Shown one piece after another: positions 45,625 to 58,709 of a stretch of 64,000 bases of DNA (its first letter is position 1; the number at the start of each line of letters is the position of its first letter). A model generated the notes under the pieces. It was given only the letters and a program-made list of their open reading frames with translations. It ran no database searches and was not told where the DNA came from. The stretch spans positions 22,100 through 86,099 of the forward strand of contig WYBT01000020.1 in assembly GCA_011525785.1 (NCBI GenBank), given 5' to 3'. The position numbers and the translations under genes were made by a program. This stretch comes from Planctomycetaceae bacterium (lineage in GTDB: Bacteria > Planctomycetota > UBA1135 > GCA-002686595).

Positions 45625-47045
45625 TCCTGCGCATCGCACGCAAGGAGTTCGTCGACACCTGGCGCGACGGACGGTTCCGCCTCGGCGCGCTGGTGACGGC
45701 GTTGTTGCTGGTGACTGCGGGCCTGCTCGCCTGGCGCCAGACCGAGCGCATGGCGCAGGAGCGCGCGGCGGCGACGGCGCTCGAACGCGAGAACTGGCTC
45801 GAGCAGGGCGAGAAGAACTCGCACTCCGCCGGGCACTACGGCGTGAACGTCTTCAAGCCGCTGGCGCCGCTCGCGCTGTTCGACCGCGGCATCGAGCCCT
45901 TCGTCGGCACGACGCTGTTCCTCGAAGCTCACCGCCAGAACCAGGCTGCCTTCGTGCCGGCGCAGGACGCGACCGCGATGCGCCGCTTCGGCGAACTCAC
46001 GGCGGCCGCCGGCCTGCAGTGGCTCGCGCCGCTGTTGATCGTGCTGCTCGCGTTCGGCTCGATCGCCGGCGAGCGCGAGCGCGGCACGCTGCGACAGACG
46101 CTGAGCCTGGGCGTCGCGCCGCTCCAGCTCGTGTTGGGCAAGACGCTCGGCCTTGGCCTGGCGCTGGCGCTGCTGCTCGCGCCGCTCGGCCTGGTTGGCG
46201 CGTACGCGCTCGCGCAGGCGCAAGTCGATCCGGCCTTCGGGCTGTGGGCGCGCGCGGGCGCTCTCGCGCTCGCCTATGGGCTGTACTTCGCGCTCGTGCT
46301 CGTCGGCGGCGTCGCGGTGTCGGCGCTCGCGCCCAACGCGCGCAGTGCGCTGATCGTGCTGCTCGCGATGTGGGCCGCCGGTTGCGTCGTCGCTCCGCGC
46401 CTGGCGAGCGACGTCGCGCACTCACGCCTGCCGCTGCCCGCGCTGGCGGAGTTCGAGAAGGCCATGGGCGAGGACCTGCAGAACGGACTCGACGGCCACG
46501 ACACGCGCAGCAAGCAGATGGAGGAGTTCACGGCGCGCACGCTCAAGGAGTACGGCAAGTCGCGCGTCGAGGAGCTCCCGTTCAACTTCTACGGCCTGGC
46601 GATGCTCGAGAGCGAGCGCATCGCCGGCACGGTGTTCGACCACCACTTCGGCGCGCTGTGGGACCGCATCGAAGCGCAGGATCGCCTCGTGACCCGCAGC
46701 GGAGTCGTGGCGCCGCTGCTGGCGCTGCGTTCGGCCTCGATGGCGCTCTCGGGGACGGACTTCAAGCACCACCGTCACTTCGCGGTCGCGGCCGAGCAGC
46801 ACCGCCGCGAGTTCGTGCGCGTGCTCAACGAAGATCTCAAGAACAACGCCAAGGCCGGCGATCACAGCTACGTCGCGGGCCGCGCGCTGTGGGAGCAGTT
46901 GCCGCAGTTCGAGCTCGCACCGCTGCCTGCGAGCGCCGCTCTCAGCGCCGCGGCCGAGGGGCTTGCGCTGCTGGGCGCGTGGCTCGCCGCCGCGCTGGCC
47001 GCGTTGATCTGGGCCGCCGGCCGGCTGCGGGGGACACTCGCGTGA
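45621..47045 (+). CDS. ABC-2 type permease (DUF3526-like), first of two
   Basis: 474 residues. A first membrane segment (LGALVTALLLVTAGLLAW) is followed by a long extracytoplasmic loop, then several segments (WLAPLLIVLLAFGSIAGERERGTLRQTLS is the conserved junction of this family) and a last segment near the C-terminus. A second large loop (about 270-430) lies before the last helix, as in DUF3526-type ABC-2 permeases. It pairs with the ATPase before it and the permease after it, overlapping both (ATGA and GTGA), which suggests a heterodimeric channel. Confidence 0.87.
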   Translation: MILRIARKEFVDTWRDGRFRLGALVTALLLVTAGLLAWRQTERMAQERAAATALERENWLEQGEKNSHSAGHYGVNVFKPLAPLALFDRGIEPFVGTTLFLEAHRQNQAAFVPAQDATAMRRFGELTAAAGLQWLAPLLIVLLAFGSIAGERERGTLRQTLSLGVAPLQLVLGKTLGLGLALALLLAPLGLVGAYALAQAQVDPAFGLWARAGALALAYGLYFALVLVGGVAVSALAPNARSALIVLLAMWAAGCVVAPRLASDVAHSRLPLPALAEFEKAMGEDLQNGLDGHDTRSKQMEEFTARTLKEYGKSRVEELPFNFYGLAMLESERIAGTVFDHHFGALWDRIEAQDRLVTRSGVVAPLLALRSASMALSGTDFKHHRHFAVAAEQHRREFVRVLNEDLKNNAKAGDHSYVAGRALWEQLPQFELAPLPASAALSAAAEGLALLGAWLAAALAALIWAAGRLRGTLA

Positions 47046-48430
47046 GCACGCTCATTTTCGAACTGCGCCTGGCGCTGCGCGATCGCGCGACCTGGGTGTT
47101 GCTCGCGCTGTTTGCGTTCACGCTCGTCTACGCCTTGAACGGCGGCGCCGAACTCGCCGAGCGCCAGCGGCGCATCACCGGGCCCGCACTCGAGCAGTCG
47201 CGCATGCTCGAGACGCAAGTGCGCGAGGCGCTCCAGCGCCAGACCATCGACCCGCGCCAGCTCGCGCGCCAACCGCTCGTCGCCGCGCTTCCGCCCGCGC
47301 CGCTGCCGCTCCTCGCCGCGGGGCAAGCCGACCTCGCGCCCAGCGTCGAGGCGGTGAGCCTTTGGCGCCTGCAAACGCCGACCGACGCGCGCTCTGAGCT
47401 CGAGAACCCTTCGCGACTGCTCTCGGGGCGCTTCGATCTCGCCTTCGTGCTCGTGTGGCTGTTCCCGCTGTTCCTGCTGGGATTGGCCTACGACCTGCTC
47501 GCCGGCGATCGCGAGAGCGGCACGCTGCGACTGGTGCTCTCGCGCGGCGTGCGGCCCGGCGCGTGGCTCGCGTTGCGCGCGTTTGCACGTGGCGCTCCGG
47601 CGCTCGCGCTCGCGTTGCTCGCAACGTGGGCCAGCTCGTGGTGGGGCGACGCGGCGAGCGCTGCGCCCGACAGCGGCGCGCGTCTGGCCCACGCGCTTGC
47701 GCTCGTCGGCGCTTACGGCGTGTTCTGGCTGAGCATCGCCGCGCTGGTCAACGCTTTCGCGCGCAGCGCCGCCGCCGCGGCCACGGCGCTCGGCGCAGCC
47801 TGGGTCGCCTTCGTGCTCGTCGCGCCCACGCTGCTCAACATCGTGGTCGAGAGCCTGCACCCGATGCCGTCGCGCGCGGAACTCGTCGCCTCGGCGCGCG
47901 AAGCTTCGGGCGACGCCGAGCGACGCGGCAACGAGGTGCTGAACTCGTTCTACCGCGACCATCCCGAGCTCGCGCCGCCGGGCATGCAGACCGACTTCGC
48001 GCAGCGCATCCTGGCCGTTCAAGAGGACGTTGCGCGCGCGATGGACCCGGTGCGCGAGCGCTTCGACGCGCAACTCGACGCGCAGCAACGCATCGTCGAG
48101 CTGTGGCGCTTCGCCTCGCCCGCCATCGCCGTGCACGAGGCGCTCACCGACCTCGCCGGCACGGGCTACTGGCGCCAGCGCGCCTTCCGCGAGCAACTCG
48201 CCGGCTTCAAGGAGGCCGTCCACGCCTTCTTCAGCCCGCGCATCCACAAGAACCTGTTCCTCACCAAGGCCGACGCGGACCAGTTCCCGCGCTTCGCCTT
48301 CGCCGAGGAGTCGGCCGAGCGCTGGAGCGCGCGCGTGCGCCTCTCGATCCTCGGCGTGCTGGCCCTCGCCATCGCCGCGGCGCTGCTCGCCGCCGCGCGA
48401 CTGTCGGCGCGCCGCCTCGCGAGTTCCTGA
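47042..48430 (+). CDS. ABC-2 type permease (DUF3526-like), second of two
   Basis: 462 residues from GTG 47042, which overlaps the previous stop by four bases. It has the same architecture as its partner: N-terminal helix (ATWVLLALFAFTLVYAL), a loop, a helix cluster with LAGDRESGTLRLVLSRG, a large soluble loop (about 270-420), and a C-terminal helix (ILGVLALAIAAALLAAA). It is the third gene of the export operon. Its TGA stop lies at the first bases of repeat copy 2, so the insertion may have set the present C-terminus (inference). Confidence 0.87.
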   Translation: MSTLIFELRLALRDRATWVLLALFAFTLVYALNGGAELAERQRRITGPALEQSRMLETQVREALQRQTIDPRQLARQPLVAALPPAPLPLLAAGQADLAPSVEAVSLWRLQTPTDARSELENPSRLLSGRFDLAFVLVWLFPLFLLGLAYDLLAGDRESGTLRLVLSRGVRPGAWLALRAFARGAPALALALLATWASSWWGDAASAAPDSGARLAHALALVGAYGVFWLSIAALVNAFARSAAAAATALGAAWVAFVLVAPTLLNIVVESLHPMPSRAELVASAREASGDAERRGNEVLNSFYRDHPELAPPGMQTDFAQRILAVQEDVARAMDPVRERFDAQLDAQQRIVELWRFASPAIAVHEALTDLAGTGYWRQRAFREQLAGFKEAVHAFFSPRIHKNLFLTKADADQFPRFAFAEESAERWSARVRLSILGVLALAIAAALLAAARLSARRLASS

Positions 48431-48575
48431 GCTACGACTTCCTCGATCCTTCGCGCTGCGCGAGAGATCCAGGAGTTGGTCGCGAACCAACCAACATCGC
48501 TGCGCCGCCGAGTGTCGTGGCGTGCAGCGGCGCTCTGCCCGACGCGACGATTGGATGCGGCGCGAAAGCGGCGCG
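48429..48575 (+). repeat. dispersed ~145-bp repeat, copy 2
   Basis: Plus-strand copy of the repeat that splits hepT. It begins GAGCTACGAC at the stop of the ABC permease and ends near GAAAGCGGCGCG. The hairpin arms are changed in compensating pairs (TCCT/AGGA, GATC/GATC and TCGCG/CGCGA), so the structure is kept while the sequence differs from copy 1. Confidence 0.7.
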
Positions 48576-48887
48576 GACAGGACCTCGAAGCGGTGACTTC
48601 CGCCGGAGGCGGCCGTCGTCGATCGCGAGGTTGTGGTTCTCGCCGCGGCGGGCTGACAGCTGGCCCAATGAGCCCGGCGCAGGCTCCTCACGGCGCGCGA
48701 TCGCCCTGAATCAAGTCTCGGCGCAGGTCGTGGAGGCTCGGTCGGGTGTCCGAAGCGAGCGCGCGGCTTGGCTCACGACGGCCGGCGCGGCGAGGTCGGA
48801 CCTGTTTCGCTTCGCGTGGGCCGGGGCAAGCCGTCCGCGGCGCGCGCCTCGCGCGGTGGGATCACCGAACGGCTGCCTCGCGACGAC
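48576..48887. other. intergenic region without recognised gene
   Basis: 312 bases between repeat copy 2 and the 3' end of hsdR. Several short frames are open, but their translations are Arg/Ala-rich and look non-coding. No hairpin followed by a T-run was found after hsdR. Confidence 0.5.
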
Positions 48888-52055
<3,168 letters not shown>

Positions 52056-52060
52056 GAAAG

Positions 52061-53206
52061 TTAGACGATTGACGGTTTAGTTACCTCTTGTTCGGAGAAC
52101 TCAGACGCCATCAAATAGATGAACTGCAGAGGTTGCCCGCTGATGAACTCTTCGATTCGAGGGCCCATCGGGCTGCGAACGATGGCGTCGAAATGGTGAG
52201 GGCGGTAACGAGTGATGGACCCCAGGTAGTAGATGATCGCGTAGATCGAAAGTAATTGTGGCAAAACCTGGGCGTGCTCCGCCACCGGAGCGAGATAAGC
52301 GTAGTAGCGGCGGTATGGTGGAACACTTGCCACGGTCGCCCAAAGCATAGGCTTAATGTCTGAGGCAAGTTTTGTGACCTCGTCCGATGCACGATGGGTG
52401 TAGGTTCTGACCGTTGTCTGTTCAAATCTAATGAGTTTTCGCCCATTAATTTTGGCCGTCGTCTGGACTTCACGGAATTTGCCCGCCAGCCGCGCTTCCT
52501 TCAGAAACTTCGTGTGCGATACGCGAAGACGACTGAGGTCGTCGGCGAAAACGTCAATTGAAAGCCAAATCTCCTTTGTTGTCGAATTCTCATTGAACCG
52601 AATGTCGTGCAGGGCAACAAATCGTTCCGACACTGCCTTAGCCTCTGCCCAAAGACGGTGCCCAGGGACGATTTGCGGCAATAAAACCGGCAGGTCGAAT
52701 GCCGTATCGCTAGTCAATCCTGCACCGGTCATTGCTTGCAGAAATTCATCAAATAAGTTCAGTGCTCCTGTTCGGGTGTTCGGAGACTTATGGCTTTGTA
52801 GGAAGGCGTTCTCCAATTCCTTGCTCGGCGGCCGCAGTCGCTCGGACAGCCCGTGGTGCGCTTGGTTAAAGCTGGCCTGCTGCTGCACTGTCAGCGCAAA
52901 CGCCTTCGCCAAGTTCATGAAGCAATAGTAAAGAAGGAGGGGACGCGATGCGATGATCCCCGCGGTCGTCGCTGCCTTGTAGAAGTCTTGAGCCTGTTCG
53001 AGCGACGAATACGCCTCCGGCTGACTACCCGCGGGGCATCTTCTCGCAATACTCGCCCGGATCATGGTCCACGGGTCTAACGCGAAAACCGTTGACTGAA
53101 GGCCATATCGTCGCGTCGTGCGATACATGGGCCAAAATGAAAATGGCAGCGGTCTTTGCAGAACTCTAATTCGGGTGCCTCTCCGGGATTTTGCGACTCT
53201 GGGCAT
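52061..53206 (-). CDS. YaaC-like protein in the restriction operon
   Basis: 381 residues, no signal peptide. It resembles the YaaC-like family: W..i...SF near the start, [18 protein letters not shown] (about 88-106), and [18 protein letters not shown] with [14 protein letters not shown] near the end. The function of the family is unknown. It lies five bases after the Abi_C gene and five before hsdR, so it is almost certainly co-transcribed with the restriction system. Its GC is visibly lower than its surroundings, with AT-rich codons, a sign of recent acquisition. A role in defence is inferred from location. Confidence 0.72.
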   Translation of the reverse strand: MPRVAKSRRGTRIRVLQRPLPFSFWPMYRTTRRYGLQSTVFALDPWTMIRASIARRCPAGSQPEAYSSLEQAQDFYKAATTAGIIASRPLLLYYCFMNLAKAFALTVQQQASFNQAHHGLSERLRPPSKELENAFLQSHKSPNTRTGALNLFDEFLQAMTGAGLTSDTAFDLPVLLPQIVPGHRLWAEAKAVSERFVALHDIRFNENSTTKEIWLSIDVFADDLSRLRVSHTKFLKEARLAGKFREVQTTAKINGRKLIRFEQTTVRTYTHRASDEVTKLASDIKPMLWATVASVPPYRRYYAYLAPVAEHAQVLPQLLSIYAIIYYLGSITRYRPHHFDAIVRSPMGPRIEEFISGQPLQFIYLMASEFSEQEVTKPSIV

Positions 53207-53211
53207 GTGAA

Positions 53212-54012
53212 TTATTCCTTCGTTGCCTTGTGCGTCTCGAAAAGAAATACGGTTAGGGTCGCAGCCGCTCCAACCGCTAGTTTCGCATGTCGTGTGCTCA
53301 AGCCCGATGCGCTTCCGTGTTTACCGTGTCCGGTGCCGTAAAGACCGCGAAGCTCGGCGAGGCCGTTGCCAATGGTCCCGAGGTTGCTCAGGAGTCGCTT
53401 GATGACATCCGCGCCGCGAGCAGCATCGGGAACACCTTCAGGAACGAGTTTCAGTTCCTTGAGCGTCTCCTTTGTCAGTGTCGAAACGTCTGGAGTGCCC
53501 GGCACGGGCTTGCCGCGCTCAGCAAGGATGGTCTTGCAGCAGGTCTCCACGAGTTCTTTGGCGGTTCCGATGGCAAGGCTTGGGTCGGTCTCGACGGATG
53601 CCTCCATCCGCCGAATCTGCTCCGCGAGGTGGTTCGCGTTGAGAACCTTTGCGTGTTCCTTGAGTGGGGCGAGGCTCGGGCCGCCAGCGATTAGGCGCGT
53701 CGCAATCTGGCGGCACTTATCGGCGAGCGCTTTCGCTTCTGAATCTCGAGCGGCGCTGAGTGACTCAGCGTAGTCAACCAACGCGAAGATGAGTTTGCCG
53801 ACGGTATGGTCGGCTTCGAGTTTCCATAGGGTGCGGAGCTTCTTTGCCTTCGACGTTCCTTCGGCCGTGTACTTCTCGTCGTGGATGTGGATGCCAACAG
53901 TCTCGAACACGAACTCTCCAAACGTGCGGTCGGAGAAGTTCAGCACGTATCCACTCGACATGCCGAAACACTTCTCAAGGTTGTGGCGCTCAGCCATCGA
54001 GAAGGTACTCAT
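53212..54012 (-). CDS. abortive infection (Abi_C-like) protein
   Basis: 266 residues from ATG 54012, overlapping the hsdS stop by four bases. The C-terminal half has the Abi_C pattern: VETDPSLAIGTAKELVETCCKTIL (here split as SLAIGTAKELVE then CCKTIL), VSTLTKETLKEL and IGNGLAELRGLYGTGHGK. The N-terminal part (FGMSSGYVLNFSDRTFGEFV, AEGTSKAKKLRTLWK) also fits proteins of this group found near phage-defence genes. The HG in GTGHGKHG resembles an RxxxxH-type nuclease end, but catalysis is unproven. It is probably a second, cell-suicide layer attached to the restriction system. Confidence 0.8.
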   Translation of the reverse strand: MSTFSMAERHNLEKCFGMSSGYVLNFSDRTFGEFVFETVGIHIHDEKYTAEGTSKAKKLRTLWKLEADHTVGKLIFALVDYAESLSAARDSEAKALADKCRQIATRLIAGGPSLAPLKEHAKVLNANHLAEQIRRMEASVETDPSLAIGTAKELVETCCKTILAERGKPVPGTPDVSTLTKETLKELKLVPEGVPDAARGADVIKRLLSNLGTIGNGLAELRGLYGTGHGKHGSASGLSTRHAKLAVGAAATLTVFLFETHKATKE

Positions 54013-55373
54013 GCTGGAACCTCCCTCTCGACATCCATCACGCTCAACTCCCCGCTCAGCAGCTTCGGCAGCAGCGTGTCGCGCAGGGTGGCGAGGGTGC
54101 GGGATTGTTCTAGAGCGATGGTGCCGCGCGCGTCCCACGGGGCGACGATTTCGGCGAAGCGGACTTGAAGCTCGGGCGGTGGAACAATCATTGGCAACGC
54201 GCCGAGAATCGATGTGTTCAGGTTAGGCATCGTTGCGCCGACAGCGTGGCGGACGACCCATGCGCGTGACTCCACGGTACCAAGATACAATGCTCCGAAA
54301 AGCGGGTGCATTCCACTGGGACCGAAGCGCACGCGCAGGCAACCGGTGCCGCAAAGCCAGCCCTGCTCGTTGTGGCGAATGAGCGAGCGGCGTTCGACGT
54401 CGCCGCGCCGACTGTAAATGACATCGCCAATTTGCACGCGATACACCTTGAGTCGTTCCGCGTCCTGCTCGCGAATTCTGGCGATGGTACTGGTGTCGAT
54501 GCGATTGTCCCGCAGGTCACGCGGCATGATCGAGGGGACGCCGTCATCGACGTAATCCGAAGCGTGAAGCTGAGTGCCGAACGGCCCAGTTTGGATGCTA
54601 CCTCCGCCTTGTTCGCAGGCCTCTCCAAGAGTTGTAGCTGTCCACCCGTGCGGGATGTGACCAAGTCCGGTTTCATCAAAAGACGCAGGGAAGAGGGCGG
54701 CGGTGGCGGGGTCGAGGGCGGCGGGGGGGCGGCCGTCGAGTTTGGCGCGGACTGGGTCGAAATCCACGAACCAGCTCTGGAACAGCGCCCGCGCCATCGC
54801 CTCCAGCGTCGCGTTTATCCGCCGGTTCAACTCGATCTTGTCGTCCAGCGCCCCAAGTTCCGCCGCGATGGCTTTTTGCTCGGCGAGCGGCGGGAGCTTG
54901 AGTGGGGTGTTGCGAAGAATGCCGAGGTTCGTGTGGGGCACGCCGGTCTGAATCGCGTTCTGCCGAACGTAGTCCTGCTGCTCTGCGCTCGTGAAGACGT
55001 AGTAGAGAAACATGGCGTCTGCCTTCTCGGCATCGACCGTCAGCTTCATCTGGCTCTGAGAAATCAGGTATCTGTCCGCGCCCCTCGCTGGAACCAACGC
55101 GACCTGTCCAAGTGTGCCCCTTTGTGTGAATATGATGTCACCGGGTTTCGCGCAGTTCGAGGAAAGAGAGTCGGCCTTTTCGTGCGTGACGAAGGCGAAC
55201 TCGCCATCAACCCAGCGTCCATGCCCCATGTTCGTTCCACGGATGACGGGAACTCCATTGGGCACATAGTCTTTTGAAACCAAATCGGAACCGAATGGCC
55301 CACCGACCAGCGCGTTTCGGCTAGGGGCTGCGACGTCGCCAACCGTGCATTCGGTAATCGTCTCACCCGCCAT
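54009..55373 (-). CDS. hsdS: type I restriction enzyme, S (specificity) subunit
   Basis: 454 residues with two target-recognition domains (about 10-145 and 235-385). Each is followed by a conserved helix: LPPLAEQKAIAAELGALDDKIELN and VPPPELQVRFAEIVAPWDARG. The spacer NATLEAMARALFQSWFVDFDPVRAKLDGR is typical. The protein sets the DNA sequence recognised by the HsdM/HsdR complex; that sequence cannot be read from here. It overlaps the upstream 40-residue ORF by 11 bases and the Abi_C gene by four. Confidence 0.93.
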   Translation of the reverse strand: MAGETITECTVGDVAAPSRNALVGGPFGSDLVSKDYVPNGVPVIRGTNMGHGRWVDGEFAFVTHEKADSLSSNCAKPGDIIFTQRGTLGQVALVPARGADRYLISQSQMKLTVDAEKADAMFLYYVFTSAEQQDYVRQNAIQTGVPHTNLGILRNTPLKLPPLAEQKAIAAELGALDDKIELNRRINATLEAMARALFQSWFVDFDPVRAKLDGRPPAALDPATAALFPASFDETGLGHIPHGWTATTLGEACEQGGGSIQTGPFGTQLHASDYVDDGVPSIMPRDLRDNRIDTSTIARIREQDAERLKVYRVQIGDVIYSRRGDVERRSLIRHNEQGWLCGTGCLRVRFGPSGMHPLFGALYLGTVESRAWVVRHAVGATMPNLNTSILGALPMIVPPPELQVRFAEIVAPWDARGTIALEQSRTLATLRDTLLPKLLSGELSVMDVEREVPA

Positions 55374-55485
55374 GACCCAGCCCCCGCCAGTTGGCCTTTA
55401 CGGCCTGCCCCAGTTTCGCGGACTCGGCGAACTGCGCGTGCAGTTCGCCGGCGAGGCGCAGCGTCGTTTCCTCGCGCCGAGTCAT
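55363..55485 (-). CDS. 40-residue ORF copying the C-terminal helix of HsdM
   Basis: The ATG at 55485 overlaps the stop of the DUF1016 nuclease (ATGA, 55482-55485) and its TGA overlaps the start of hsdS by 11 bases, so translation is coupled on both sides. The protein begins [19 protein letters not shown] and continues AESAKLGQAVKAN to GLGHGG. It closely matches the last ~33 residues of HsdM in this operon ([19 protein letters not shown] ... GLGYAP). In type I enzymes the HsdM C-terminal helices dock on HsdS, so this peptide may stand in for or compete with that contact (inference). No known family was recognised. Confidence 0.65.
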   Translation of the reverse strand: MTRREETTLRLAGELHAQFAESAKLGQAVKANWRGLGHGG

Positions 55486-56630
55486 GGTTTTCCCTTCTTC
55501 GCCGCTGCGCCCAGCTTCCCCGCCAGTTCCGCCTCGATCTCCGCGATGGTCGGCAGGCTGCCCTGGAACTCGGCGGGCAGGGTCTCGGTGATTTGTTTCT
55601 TCCAATCGGCGACGGCGATGGACTTGTCCAGGCCGCTGAGGGCGTACTCGACGACGAGTTTGTTTTTCCCCCGGCAGAGCAGGAGGCCGATGGTGGACTG
55701 GTCGTCGGCGTGACGCAGGAGGTCATCCACGGCGGCGCGGTAGAGATTGAGCTGGCCCACATCGCCCGGCTCGAAGGCGCGGGCCTTGAGCTCGATGACG
55801 ACGTAGCGGCGCAGGCGCAGGTGATAGAAGAGGAGGTCGAGGTAGAAGTCATCGCCCCCGACCTCGAGATGCACGCGCCGGCCGACGAAGGCAAAGCCTG
55901 ATCCCAGCTCCAGCAGGAAGCGCTGGACGTGATCCACGAGCGCCTGCTCCACCTCGGCCTCGCGGCGCGGGTCGGCGGTGCCGAGGAAGTCGAACAGGTA
56001 AGGGTCCTTGAAGAGCTGCGCGGCCATGTCGCTTTCCGCTGGCGGCATGGTGAGGGCGAAGTTGTTCACGGCTTTTCCCGCGCGGAGGTGGAGCTGGCCT
56101 TGGATCTGGGTCTCCAGGATGCTGCGGCTCCAGCCGTGGGCGATGGCTTCGCGGATGTAGAACTCGCGGGCAGCGGGCGCTTTGAGCCGTTGCATGATCT
56201 GGAGAACGTGCCCCCACGGCAATTGCGCAACAGGTTGTTGCGCAATTGGGCCTTCAGGAAACTCACGAGCGAAGATTTTCATCGCCAGCAGGTTCCGCGC
56301 GGATAGCCCGCCCATGTCCGGGAACTCCTCCCGCAAGTCCGCCGCCAGCCGGTCAATCACCTTCGCGCCCCACGCAGCCTCGCTCTGGCGCCGGAGGATG
56401 ATTTTGCCCGTGTGCCAGTAGGCTTCGATGACGACGGGATTGGCCGCGAGCACGGCCCGGACGCGGGCGCTGCGCAGGTGCGCCTTGATGTCCTGCAGCG
56501 TGCGCGCGTAGCCCGCGGGCAAGCCGGACTTCGATGGGGCAGCGGTGAACAATGCGCCTTCACGCGTCCTGCCGCGCGAACCGCGTTCGGCCGCGAGCTT
56601 GCGCGTCGCGCGCTTCTTCTTAGGGGGCAT
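55482..56630 (-). CDS. DUF1016 (YhcG-like) PDDEXK nuclease-domain protein
   Basis: 382 residues. The N-terminal domain (about 35-190) has [41 protein letters not shown] and [14 protein letters not shown], typical of the DUF1016 N-terminal DNA-binding-like region. The C-terminal domain has a PDDEXK core: [12 protein letters not shown] with Asp, then VVIELKA, followed by GQLNLY. It would cut or nick DNA; its exact role beside type I systems is not settled. It overlaps hsdM by 11 bases and the small ORF by four. A basic Lys/Arg-rich N-terminus ([12 protein letters not shown]) may aid DNA contact. Confidence 0.88.
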   Translation of the reverse strand: MPPKKKRATRKLAAERGSRGRTREGALFTAAPSKSGLPAGYARTLQDIKAHLRSARVRAVLAANPVVIEAYWHTGKIILRRQSEAAWGAKVIDRLAADLREEFPDMGGLSARNLLAMKIFAREFPEGPIAQQPVAQLPWGHVLQIMQRLKAPAAREFYIREAIAHGWSRSILETQIQGQLHLRAGKAVNNFALTMPPAESDMAAQLFKDPYLFDFLGTADPRREAEVEQALVDHVQRFLLELGSGFAFVGRRVHLEVGGDDFYLDLLFYHLRLRRYVVIELKARAFEPGDVGQLNLYRAAVDDLLRHADDQSTIGLLLCRGKNKLVVEYALSGLDKSIAVADWKKQITETLPAEFQGSLPTIAEIEAELAGKLGAAAKKGKP

Positions 56631-58230
56631 AGCCCAGGCCCTTCAGGTTGGCGCGAATGGCGGCTTCGAGTCTGGCCGACTCCGCGAACTGGGCGTTCAG
56701 CTCGGCGACCAGTCGCGGCATCTTCTCCTCGAAGGGCTCGCCGTCGTCTTCGACTTCCTCGGCGCCGACGTAGCGCCCGGGCGTGAGGACGTAGCCGTGC
56801 GCCGCAATCTCGGCGGTGGTGGCGGACTTGCAGAAGCCAGGGATGTCCGCGTACGGGCCAGCGCCTTTGGCTTCTCGCCAGTTGTGGTACGTGCTGGTGA
56901 TCTTCTGGAGATCGGCGTCGGTGAGTTCGCGGTGGACGCGGTCGATGAGGACGCCGAGTTTGCGAGCGTCGATGAACAGGGTCTGTTTGCGGCGGTCGCG
57001 GAAGCCGCGTTTGGCGTCTGCGTTCTTGTTCTTGGCGAGGAACCAGAGGCAGACGGGGATTTGCGTGCTGTAGAAGAGCTGGCCGGGCAGGGCGACCATG
57101 CAGTCCACGAGGTCGGCCTCGATGATGGCGCGGCGGATCTCGCCTTCGCCGGACTGGTTGGAGGACATGCTGCCGTTGGCGAGCACGAAGCCGGCGAGTC
57201 CCGAGGGCGCGAGGTGGTGGATGAAGTGCTGCACCCAAGCGAAGTTGGCGTTGCCCTTGGGCGGGACGCCGAACTGCCAGCGCACGTCGTCGTCTTTGCG
57301 GAACCAGTCGGAGTCGTTGAAGGGCGGGTTGGCGAGGACGTAGTCGGCGCGCAGGTCGGGATGGAGGTCGCGGCGGAAGGTGTCGGCGTGCTCGGGGCCG
57401 AAGTCGGCCTCGATGCCGCGCAGGGCGAGGTTCATCACGGCGAGGCGGCGCGTGGTGGCGTTGCTCTCCTGGCCGTAGATGCTGATGTCGCCGAGCTTGC
57501 CGCCGTGGGATTCGACGAACTTCTCCGACTGCACGAACATGCCGCCGGAGCCGCAGGCGGGGTCGTAGATGCGGCCCTTGTAGGGCGCGAGCATCTCGAC
57601 GAGGCAGCGCACGACGCAGGACGGGGTGTAGAACTGGCCGCCGTTCTTGCCCTCGGCGCTGGCGAAGCGGGTGAGGAAGTACTCGTAGACGCGGCCGAGC
57701 AGATCGACGGAGCGGTGGGTCACGCCGCTGTTGCTGCGGCCCTCACTGGCGGCGGTGAGCTCGATCGTGGCGATGAGGTCGATGAGCTCGCCCAGGCGCT
57801 GTTTGTCGAGGCCGGGGCGGGCGTAGTCCTTGGGGAGGACGCCCTTGAGGCGCGGGTTGTCGCGCTCGATGGCGACCATGGCGTCGTCCACGCGCTTGCC
57901 GATGGTGGACTGCTTGGCGCTGGCTTGGAGCTGGGACCAGCGGGCGTCGGCGGGCACCCAGAAGACGTTCTCGGCGCGGTACTCGTCGGGGTCTTCCGGG
58001 TTGGCCCCGGCGTAGTCGCCAACTTTTGACTTCGCGCCGGCGAGGAGCTTGGCGCGGTGTTCCTCGAAGGTGTCTGAGATGTACTTGAGGAAGATCAGGC
58101 CGAGGACGACGTGCTTGTACTCCGCCGCGTCCATGTTGTTGCGCAGCTTGTCGGCGGCGAGCCAGAGCTTGGCCTCGAAGCCAATCGTGGCTGTGCTCGA
58201 GGACGCTTTGTCGGACTTCGTTCGGGCCAT
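56620..58230 (-). CDS. hsdM: type I restriction enzyme, M (methyltransferase) subunit
   Basis: 536 residues from ATG 58230. The N-terminal helical domain ([35 protein letters not shown]) precedes the methyltransferase core: [12 protein letters not shown] for SAM binding (about 225) and [10 protein letters not shown] (about 300), the NPPF motif of N6-adenine methylases. C-terminal helices that contact HsdS include [17 protein letters not shown]. It is the first gene of the seven-gene operon. Earlier in-frame codons up to 58311 look non-coding. Confidence 0.95.
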   Translation of the reverse strand: MARTKSDKASSSTATIGFEAKLWLAADKLRNNMDAAEYKHVVLGLIFLKYISDTFEEHRAKLLAGAKSKVGDYAGANPEDPDEYRAENVFWVPADARWSQLQASAKQSTIGKRVDDAMVAIERDNPRLKGVLPKDYARPGLDKQRLGELIDLIATIELTAASEGRSNSGVTHRSVDLLGRVYEYFLTRFASAEGKNGGQFYTPSCVVRCLVEMLAPYKGRIYDPACGSGGMFVQSEKFVESHGGKLGDISIYGQESNATTRRLAVMNLALRGIEADFGPEHADTFRRDLHPDLRADYVLANPPFNDSDWFRKDDDVRWQFGVPPKGNANFAWVQHFIHHLAPSGLAGFVLANGSMSSNQSGEGEIRRAIIEADLVDCMVALPGQLFYSTQIPVCLWFLAKNKNADAKRGFRDRRKQTLFIDARKLGVLIDRVHRELTDADLQKITSTYHNWREAKGAGPYADIPGFCKSATTAEIAAHGYVLTPGRYVGAEEVEDDGEPFEEKMPRLVAELNAQFAESARLEAAIRANLKGLGYAP

Positions 58231-58709
58231 GGGGCGAGCGCTGCGAGGGTGACGAGCTTGCGCGAACGCGCGAGTATCGCGCTGGCGGATTCGCAGTCTA
58301 GCTGGGGGCAATCGTGCGTCTAAGTGTCAGCGTGCGCAGTTGCTGTCTTCATCGCTGCCGACCCCAGCTCGCCGAGTTCAGGCCGAGCACGCGGCCGATG
58401 GAGCGGTCCGCGAATTCACGCGTCGCGCGAGGCGGGGGCCGCTGCGAGTGCGCCGCGGTAGGGAGCTCACGGGTGCACGGATGGGACGAGCTTCGGTTCG
58501 CCGCCGATCGACGAGTCGCAAGGGCGCCTCGACGCGTTGCGGGAGGATCTCGATCGAGGCCGCTGATGCCCCAGCCGTTGCGCGGCAGCACGAGGCGCTG
58601 GATCGCCATGCGACGAACCGGGACTTACCCGCTGCGCGTAAGTCACGGCGCCCGCGTGCGTGGCGGTCTCGGAATCACGGCGCGCGTCGGGCTGCTGCGA
58701 GACACGCGC
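58231..58709. other. intergenic region upstream of the restriction operon
   Basis: 479 bases that should hold the hsdM promoter; no box could be identified with confidence. No convincing gene is present. Bases 58509-58553 are similar to 61655-61701 (about 38 of 47 aligned positions by hand), so this region contains a second, short dispersed repeat. Confidence 0.45.
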
